In this document: positions 14,025 through 14,983 of the stretch, piece by piece
Layout: the number at the start of each line of letters is the position of its first letter
How positions within the stretch are numbered: position 1 is the stretch's first letter
Program-made: the position numbers and the translations under genes
Source: JBAYJY01 sp041664945
GTDB lineage: Bacteria; UBP15; UBA6099
Assembly: GCA_041664945.1 (NCBI GenBank)
Contig: JBAYJY010000106.1
Coordinates: 1 to 14,983 of the forward strand
Reading direction: 5' to 3'
Length of the DNA: 14,983 nucleotides
The notes under the pieces: generated by a model
The model's database searches: none
What the model saw: only the letters and a program-made list of their open reading frames with translations
What the model was told of the DNA's origin: nothing

Positions 14025-14983
14025 ATGAAAAACACAGGATGGAAAACGCTGATAATCGCAGTATTGTGCGCATTTATTGCCTTGCCGGCAGTTGCGGCGG
14101 ATAAGGGCAAAGCGCCGAAATTCCCGGCTGAAATATCTATAGGCGAAGGGCCGATCAGCTTGAATCGGGCGGTTGATATCGCTATTGCGAACAGCCGGAC
14201 GCTCAAAGCAAACGAGCTGGATTTCGAGTCGGCGCGGCGGAAAGTGTCGGAAACGAAAGCGCAGTTCGGATTCGATGTAAAACTCAAAGGCAACGCGGTG
14301 CAGTCACATATGAATTCAACAATAAGCATGCCGTATACGACATACGATGTCAGCGCCGCGACTTCGTCGGTGGTGTTGGACCCATCGAGCCTTCAAACGC
14401 CAACGTCGCCGGTTTTTGTCATCACGAATCCGTATCCGGTAATAAGATACAATACATTCAGTCTCGTAAAGGAATGGTCGCACTCTTCCGAATTGGATGT
14501 TACGAAAATGCTCTACACATTCGGAAAAAAGAGGGATGCGATCAAGGCGACGGGCGGCCAGCGCGACATGGCTAAGATAGATGTCGGCATCGGAAAATTG
14601 GACCTGATCGAGAACGTGAAGAAATCATTTTTCAATGTTCTGTTGACGCAGGAGTTCGTGCAGGTGCAGGAAGAAGCGGTCAGGCAGGCGGAAGCGCACC
14701 TGAGCGCGGCGAAGAGCCGTTTTGAAGTTGGCGCGGCGCCGAAGTTTGATGTGATCCGGGCGGAAGTGGAAGTTGCGACCGCGAAGGAAAATCTTACGAC
14801 TGCGATCAAGGGGCTCGATCTTTCAAAGATGGCGCTGAACAACACGATAGGTTTGCCGGTGAGCAGAAATATAAAGGTTTCGGACGAAGGCGCTTACGAA
14901 AAAATCACGATTCAAGCGATGGAATATTATTTGGGCGTTGCGGACAAGAACAGGCCGGAGCTGATGAAATTGAAAATTGCGCA
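14025..14983 (+). CDS. TolC-family outer-membrane efflux protein (C-terminus outside window)
   Basis: The frame is open from ATG 14025 to the window end, giving 319 codons. Residues 1-24 form a Sec signal peptide: KNTGWK, a hydrophobic core LIIAVLCAFIALP, and a cleavage-type AVAA. The mature part has ISLNRAVDIAIANSRTLKANEL and AAKSRFEVGAAPKFDVIRAEVEVATAKENLTTA. These alternate long coiled-coil helices as in OEP repeats, and the helix pair ends in ALNNTIGLPVS, typical of this family. It should form a trimeric channel serving an RND, ABC or similar pump. GGAGG at 14015-14019 lies 5 nt before the start. A stretch near residues 100-150 rich in Thr, Ser and Pro fits the strand-loop part. The partner pump genes are presumably beyond 14983. 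Confidence 0.93.
   Translation, partial: MKNTGWKTLIIAVLCAFIALPAVAADKGKAPKFPAEISIGEGPISLNRAVDIAIANSRTLKANELDFESARRKVSETKAQFGFDVKLKGNAVQSHMNSTISMPYTTYDVSAATSSVVLDPSSLQTPTSPVFVITNPYPVIRYNTFSLVKEWSHSSELDVTKMLYTFGKKRDAIKATGGQRDMAKIDVGIGKLDLIENVKKSFFNVLLTQEFVQVQEEAVRQAEAHLSAAKSRFEVGAAPKFDVIRAEVEVATAKENLTTAIKGLDLSKMALNNTIGLPVSRNIKVSDEGAYEKITIQAMEYYLGVADKNRPELMKLKIA

Overview
The window reads as part of a chromosome from an unidentified Gram-negative bacterium: it carries a TolC-type outer-membrane channel with a signal peptide and a Wzx-type flippase. I cannot name the taxon. Coding density is high. Base composition is uneven: the ABC/aminotransferase part is GC-rich, while the second radical SAM gene and the two methyltransferases after the flippase are clearly more AT-rich. 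I see no rRNA, tRNA, CRISPR array, transposase or integrase.

Layout. (1) 1-1877, minus strand: the N-terminal 625 residues of a large multi-PAS sensor protein whose C-terminus lies outside the window. (2) 1878-2072: a divergent intergenic region with a good promoter candidate on each strand. (3) 2073-10450, plus strand: a compact run of genes comprising ABC exporter ATPase and permease, DegT-family PLP aminotransferase, radical SAM protein with a non-canonical CX5CX2C cluster motif, class I methyltransferase, HAD-IIB phosphatase, radical SAM/SPASM protein, a 36-codon micro-ORF that exactly bridges its neighbours, and a Wzx-like flippase. (4) 10566-12328, plus strand: two further methyltransferases, each preceded by AT-rich non-coding DNA, one of which holds a possible gene remnant. 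(5) 12342-13550, minus strand, convergent: a GT4 glycosyltransferase. Immediately upstream of it is a collapsed gene that keeps what look like the first ~40 and last ~35 codons of a GH38 alpha-mannosidase-like enzyme. (6) 13793-14024: a regulatory region with a strong sigma70-type promoter and a perfect 16-bp palindrome of TetR-operator type. It drives (7) a TolC-like efflux gene cut off by the window end at 14983.

Working model (inference). Regions 3 to 5 look like a surface-glycan or glycosylated-metabolite locus. The aminotransferase would make an aminosugar, the radical SAM enzymes, methyltransferases and phosphatase would modify sugars or a small molecule, GT4 would assemble, and the flippase and/or ABC exporter would move the product across the inner membrane. 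No polymerase (Wzy), initiating glycosyltransferase or nucleotide-sugar synthase is visible, so the locus probably continues elsewhere or relies on genes outside the window. The least ordinary elements are the CX5CX2C radical SAM protein, the coupled micro-ORF, and the internally deleted GH38 gene.
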